A DNA stretch of 7,580 nt, taken from contig WJJC01000173.1 of NCBI GenBank assembly GCA_014729945.1, positions 1 to 7,580 on the forward strand, read 5' to 3'. The notes below the pieces were generated by a model. The model was given only the letters and a program-made list of their open reading frames with translations, was not told where the DNA came from and made no database searches. This document shows, one piece after another, positions 5,531-7,580 of the stretch. The position numbers were made by a program, and so were the translations under genes. Position 1 is the first letter of the stretch. Each line of letters opens with the position of its first letter. This stretch comes from Candidatus Bathyarchaeota archaeon. GTDB lineage: Archaea; Thermoproteota; Bathyarchaeia; TCS64.

Positions 5531-6522
5531 TACGCTGGTATCTCCCTCTTGATTTCCCTTGGTGATTTATCTCTACGTAATCCAAGATATGAGGGGTGTC
5601 TAAGTTTACCATGATCTGTCCACTCGGTGAACTTAACCTCACAGACCAGTTTTGGCTCAACCCAGTGCACCCCTTTATCATCAATCATCCCCTCAAACGG
5701 GCTCTCTTCGGTCTCAATCTCTCTTAGTTTCTCTCCTAGTGTCTCTAAAGTCTCCTCTGTGTAACCGGTTCCAACTTTTCCAGCATAGACAAAATCATCA
5801 CCCTGGTAGTATCCGATTAAAAGGGCTCCGAAATACTCTCGCTCCCCTTGGGGTTCCGTGTACCCTCCTATAACGAATTCTTGTTGGTTTCGGCACTTGA
5901 ATTTAAGCCATTTTCTTGATCTGGAGTGAACATATTTACTAGTACCATCCTTAGCGATAATACCCTCCCAGCCTTTATCACAGGCTTCATCATGGTACTC
6001 TATCCCCTTCTCTCTACGATGCTTAACAAACCTGATTGGATCACTGAACTCCATCAAAGATTTTAACACTTCTTTCCTATGAACCAGCTCCACTTCTTCT
6101 GTGTTGTATCCGTTAAGGTGCATAATATCGAAAATATAAAAATAGACAGCTATGCCTGTTTTTTCAATATTTTCCTGTTCCCTCTTATGCATCCTCTTTT
6201 GAAGCTTGGAGAAACTGGTTAATTCACCCTCAAATGCCACTACTTCCCCATCAACGATGAAATCCCCCTGTTCTCCCTTCAAGGCGTTAACCACCTTAGG
6301 ATAAGTATTATTCAGGAGTTTTTTGTTTCTTGAATAAAGTTTTACTTCATCTTCTTTTTTAAAAGCCAAGCATCTTTCGCCATCTAACTTTCGTTCATAG
6401 ATCCAATCTATGTCATCGAAGTAATCATCTGTTAGGGTAGCTAGCATTGGGGTTATCCAGTCAGGCTGCTTCTCCTTTTTGAGATATTCCCCATATTCAT
6501 CTAATAGTGTCTTGGTGTTCAA
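5530..6522 (-). CDS. Minimal ATP-dependent DNA ligase (LigC/LigD-type)
   Basis: A 330-residue ATP-dependent ligase consisting only of nucleotidyltransferase and OB domains. Motif I is ERKLDGER with the AMP-accepting Lys45. Motif III is IVDGEVV (Glu93), IIIa YFYIFDIMHL (127-136), IV GWEGIIAK (184-191), V RKWLKFKC (203-210). The OB domain from about 213 ends with HPSYLGLRRDK (309-319). It lacks the N-terminal DNA-binding domain of the replicative archaeal ligase (about 550-600 residues), so it is a repair ligase of the LigC or LigD-ligase kind. The start is TTG at 6522: AGGAG lies 7 bases before it and an in-frame TAA stands at 6537-6535, leaving no upstream alternative. It lies 18 bases after the zinc-finger gene and overlaps the polymerase gene by one base. 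It would seal nicks left by the polymerase and flap nuclease. Confidence 0.95.
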   Translation of the reverse strand: MNTKTLLDEYGEYLKKEKQPDWITPMLATLTDDYFDDIDWIYERKLDGERCLAFKKEDEVKLYSRNKKLLNNTYPKVVNALKGEQGDFIVDGEVVAFEGELTSFSKLQKRMHKREQENIEKTGIAVYFYIFDIMHLNGYNTEEVELVHRKEVLKSLMEFSDPIRFVKHRREKGIEYHDEACDKGWEGIIAKDGTSKYVHSRSRKWLKFKCRNQQEFVIGGYTEPQGEREYFGALLIGYYQGDDFVYAGKVGTGYTEETLETLGEKLREIETEESPFEGMIDDKGVHWVEPKLVCEVKFTEWTDHGKLRHPSYLGLRRDKSPREIKREIPA

Positions 6523-6529
6523 TGAGTAG

Positions 6530-6534
6530 CTCCT
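6530..6534 (-). promoter_or_regulatory. Shine-Dalgarno deciding the TTG start of the ligase
   Basis: The minus strand reads AGGAG, 7 bases before TTG at 6522-6520. Because an in-frame stop lies just upstream and the next ATG is at residue 26, inside the conserved N terminus, this site fixes the TTG as start. Confidence 0.65.
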
Positions 6535-6540
6535 TTATCT

Positions 6541-6765
6541 TTACTTTTGTGTACCTTGGGGTTTCTCTGCTTCAGGTAGGTTGCCTTGTTTATTTTCTTC
6601 TTTTACTGGGCTTCTTCGCTGGGGTACTGTTACGGTAGGTTTCTTATGCGTGACATCAATGTGACGGTTAAGTACTTTTCTGGCTCCTTTCTCTGTCTCT
6701 TCTATGGTTTTCCAGTCACATAATTTGCACTCTGCGACCCATTTTCCATCAACTTGTTTTATCAT
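6541..6765 (-). CDS. Small C2H2-like zinc-finger protein leading the repair operon
   Basis: A 74-residue protein. Residues 8-40 form one zinc-finger-like unit: WVAECKLC with Cys13 and Cys16, an amphipathic helix, then RHIDVTH with His35 and His40 (C-x2-C-x18-H-x4-H). Residues 41-74 are a polar, probably disordered Pro/Lys/Glu-rich tail. It is the first gene of the operon, 18 bases before the ligase, with a TATA box 26 bases before its ATG. Single C2H2-type fingers in archaeal small proteins bind DNA, RNA or protein; here a recruiting or regulatory role for the ligase-polymerase-nuclease set is the simplest inference. An autoregulator of the operon is the alternative. I know no named family. 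The ligand pattern is clear, the function is not. Confidence 0.75.
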   Translation of the reverse strand: MIKQVDGKWVAECKLCDWKTIEETEKGARKVLNRHIDVTHKKPTVTVPQRRSPVKEENKQGNLPEAEKPQGTQK

Positions 6766-6786
6766 ATTTACTACTTCTAAATCACG

Positions 6787-6795
6787 TTATATAAA
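6787..6795 (-). promoter_or_regulatory. TATA box of the repair operon
   Basis: The minus strand reads TTTATATAA, centred 26 bases before the ATG at 6765. This is a near-consensus archaeal TATA box at the leaderless distance and the only strong promoter seen for the four-gene minus-strand operon. Confidence 0.6.
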
Positions 6796-6830
6796 CGAAA
6801 AAAAAAGGAGAAATAAACAAGGTATTTCTC

Positions 6831-6838
6831 TTTAAATA
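6831..6838 (+). promoter_or_regulatory. TATA box of the ferredoxin gene
   Basis: TTTAAATA is centred about 32 bases before the ATG at 6867, predicting a leader of a few bases. It shares the divergent interval 6766-6866 with the repair-operon promoter; a run of nine A residues (6798-6806) lies between the two boxes. Confidence 0.5.
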
Positions 6839-6866
6839 TTACAGTTGTTATATGAAATAGATCGAA

Positions 6867-7073
6867 ATGCCGAAAGTAATAGTAGATCTTGACCAGTGTT
6901 CAGGCGCAGCCGTATGTAAAGACGTATGTCCCGTAGATGTATATGACATCGTAGAGATGCCAGAATATGATAACGAAAAAAAAGCTGACCCTGTGCGAGC
7001 AGAAGAATGTATACTGTGTATGGCTTGCGTAAATAGCTGCCCGGAAGGCGCCATTACAGTAGAAGCCGAATAG
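6867..7073 (+). CDS. Short dicluster ferredoxin with one cluster cysteine missing
   Basis: A 68-residue electron carrier. The second motif is canonical: CILCMACVNSCP with Cys48, 51, 54 and 58. The first motif reads CSGAAVCKDVCP: Cys11, Cys17 and Cys21 are present, but the second ligand position is Ala14. Cluster I would then keep Cys11, Cys17 and Cys58 only, favouring [3Fe-4S] or a [4Fe-4S] with an open iron site; cluster II is complete. The core, including EKKADPV and ILCMACVNSCP, closely resembles Sulfolobus/Thermoplasma-type ferredoxins, which have Asp at this position, but the N-terminal zinc-binding extension of those proteins is absent. Cytosolic, with probable partners such as 2-oxoacid oxidoreductases (family knowledge, not shown here). 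It has its own TATA box and a T-rich terminator, so it is monocistronic. Confidence 0.92.
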   Translation: MPKVIVDLDQCSGAAVCKDVCPVDVYDIVEMPEYDNEKKADPVRAEECILCMACVNSCPEGAITVEAE

Positions 7074-7074
7074 G

Positions 7075-7094
7075 TCTTCTTTTTTCTATTTTTA
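7075..7094 (+). terminator. T-rich terminator after the ferredoxin gene
   Basis: An uninterrupted run of seven T (7080-7085 region) followed by CTATTTTTA begins 2 bases after the ferredoxin stop. This is the oligo-T pattern of archaeal intrinsic terminators. Its end merges with the next promoter. Confidence 0.55.
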
Positions 7095-7098
7095 TATA
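7091..7098 (+). promoter_or_regulatory. TATA box of the ferritin-like gene
   Basis: TTTATATA is centred about 26 bases before the ATG at 7121. This is a near-consensus archaeal TATA box at the leaderless distance; no Shine-Dalgarno sequence precedes the ATG. Confidence 0.6.
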
Positions 7099-7120
7099 AT
7101 GATTTCTTAGTTTACTCAGA

Positions 7121-7580
7121 ATGAATACTAAAGAGATTACTAAGAAACTTAGAACATATGCAGATCTAGAGGAAGAATATGCTCTAAAATTGGAGAATAT
7201 ACGTGGTCTGGGCAATGACTACGTTGAGATGCTCATCAACTCAATTGGATACGATAGTAAGAAGCATGCGGGTCTATACCGGGCAGCTGCAGATATAATT
7301 CAAGGCAAGAACATGGGTTTGATGGCTACCAAGATGGAGAACCTTGAGAAAGAACTCAACGAGCACATCAAAGTAGAGAAAGAGATGATGAAAAACGTAC
7401 AGGACTTAATAAAACGAGTAGATAATGAGAAAGCAAAAATCTTGCTAAAAGTTATAGAGGAAGACGAGAAAGCCCATCACCCCTTGATGAAAAAGATACT
7501 GGAATCTGTTCTTAAGCCAGAGACCTTGGAAGACCAAGATGTGTGGATGATGATGTTCGGTCTACTACCCCGACATGGTC
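7121..7580 (+). CDS. Ferritin-like four-helix protein (3' end off window)
   Basis: An open frame from ATG at 7121 runs to the right edge, giving 153 visible residues. Four predicted helices carry likely metal ligands: Glu18/Glu19 in LEEEYALKL (helix A), DSKKHAGLY with His49 (helix B), HIKVEKEM with His82/Glu86 (helix C) and EEDEKAHHPLM with Glu116 and His119 (helix D, E-x2-H). The DS-KHA and DEK-HH patterns are typical of a widespread archaeal ferritin-like group, probably a di-iron or related metal site with oxidoreductase or peroxide-handling roles; exact activity is unknown. The visible end, VWMMMFGLLPRHG (141-153), resembles the C-terminal tail of that group, so probably only a few residues are missing. 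It stands alone behind its own promoter, after the ferredoxin, a possible electron donor (inference). Confidence 0.8.
   Translation, partial: MNTKEITKKLRTYADLEEEYALKLENIRGLGNDYVEMLINSIGYDSKKHAGLYRAAADIIQGKNMGLMATKMENLEKELNEHIKVEKEMMKNVQDLIKRVDNEKAKILLKVIEEDEKAHHPLMKKILESVLKPETLEDQDVWMMMFGLLPRHG

Noticed and set aside
6798..6806. Nine-A tract in the divergent interval as a terminator or origin element
   Set aside because: It lies between two divergent promoters with no gene ending there and no repeats around it; most likely part of an AT-rich promoter region.
6848..7054. Minus-strand 68-codon frame opposite the ferredoxin
   Set aside because: Antisense to an unmistakable ferredoxin with eight-cysteine-type motifs; Ser/His-rich and unsupported.
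1..7580. CRISPR array, tRNA/rRNA genes, insertion sequences or attachment sites
   Set aside because: No spaced repeat array, cloverleaf-like segment, transposase motif or terminal inverted repeat pair was seen on either strand by reading.

Overview
The window looks archaeal. It encodes a FEN1-type flap nuclease, a minimal ATP-dependent DNA ligase with a stand-alone LigD-type primase-polymerase, and a ferredoxin whose core closely resembles the Sulfolobus/Thermoplasma type. TATA-like boxes lie about 26-33 bases before several first genes, an arrangement typical of leaderless or short-leader archaeal transcripts. Base composition is moderately AT-rich and genes are tightly packed. I cannot name the phylum from the sequence.

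Layout. (1) Positions 1-558, minus: a phosphoribosyltransferase cut by the left edge, divergent from a second, different phosphoribosyltransferase (665-1285, plus) that overlaps an alpha/beta hydrolase of the dienelactone-hydrolase type (1278-1925, plus). (2) Positions 1938-3264, minus: two tandem copies of an unrecognised two-domain beta-sandwich protein. The upstream copy (2626-3264) is intact. The downstream copy is split by a frameshift into 2251-2574 and 1938-2273. (3) Positions 3366-3681, plus: a 64-residue helical CxxC protein, followed by an easily missed proline-rich mini-ORF with a strong Shine-Dalgarno sequence but no ATG/GTG/TTG start. (4) Positions 6765 down to 3687, minus: a four-gene DNA-repair operon, C2H2-like zinc finger - ATP ligase - LigD-type polymerase - FEN1-like nuclease, with 18-nt spacing and then two 1-nt TAATG overlaps. 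(5) Positions 6867-7073, plus: a short ferredoxin lacking one cluster cysteine. (6) Positions 7121-7580, plus: a ferritin-like four-helix protein cut by the right edge.

The most coherent system is the repair operon. A gap-filling polymerase, a flap nuclease and a sealing ligase are translationally coupled and preceded by a small putative DNA- or protein-binding zinc finger. No Ku and no LigD-type 3'-phosphoesterase is encoded here. This fits either a dismantled end-joining system with FEN1 as its nuclease, or a Ku-independent excision/gap-repair module like the mycobacterial LigC/Prim-PolC pair. The second lead is the frameshifted paralog, whose break point has the layout of a +1 recoding site (AGGAGG two bases before AAA-G). 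The third is the acidic proline-rich mini-ORF.
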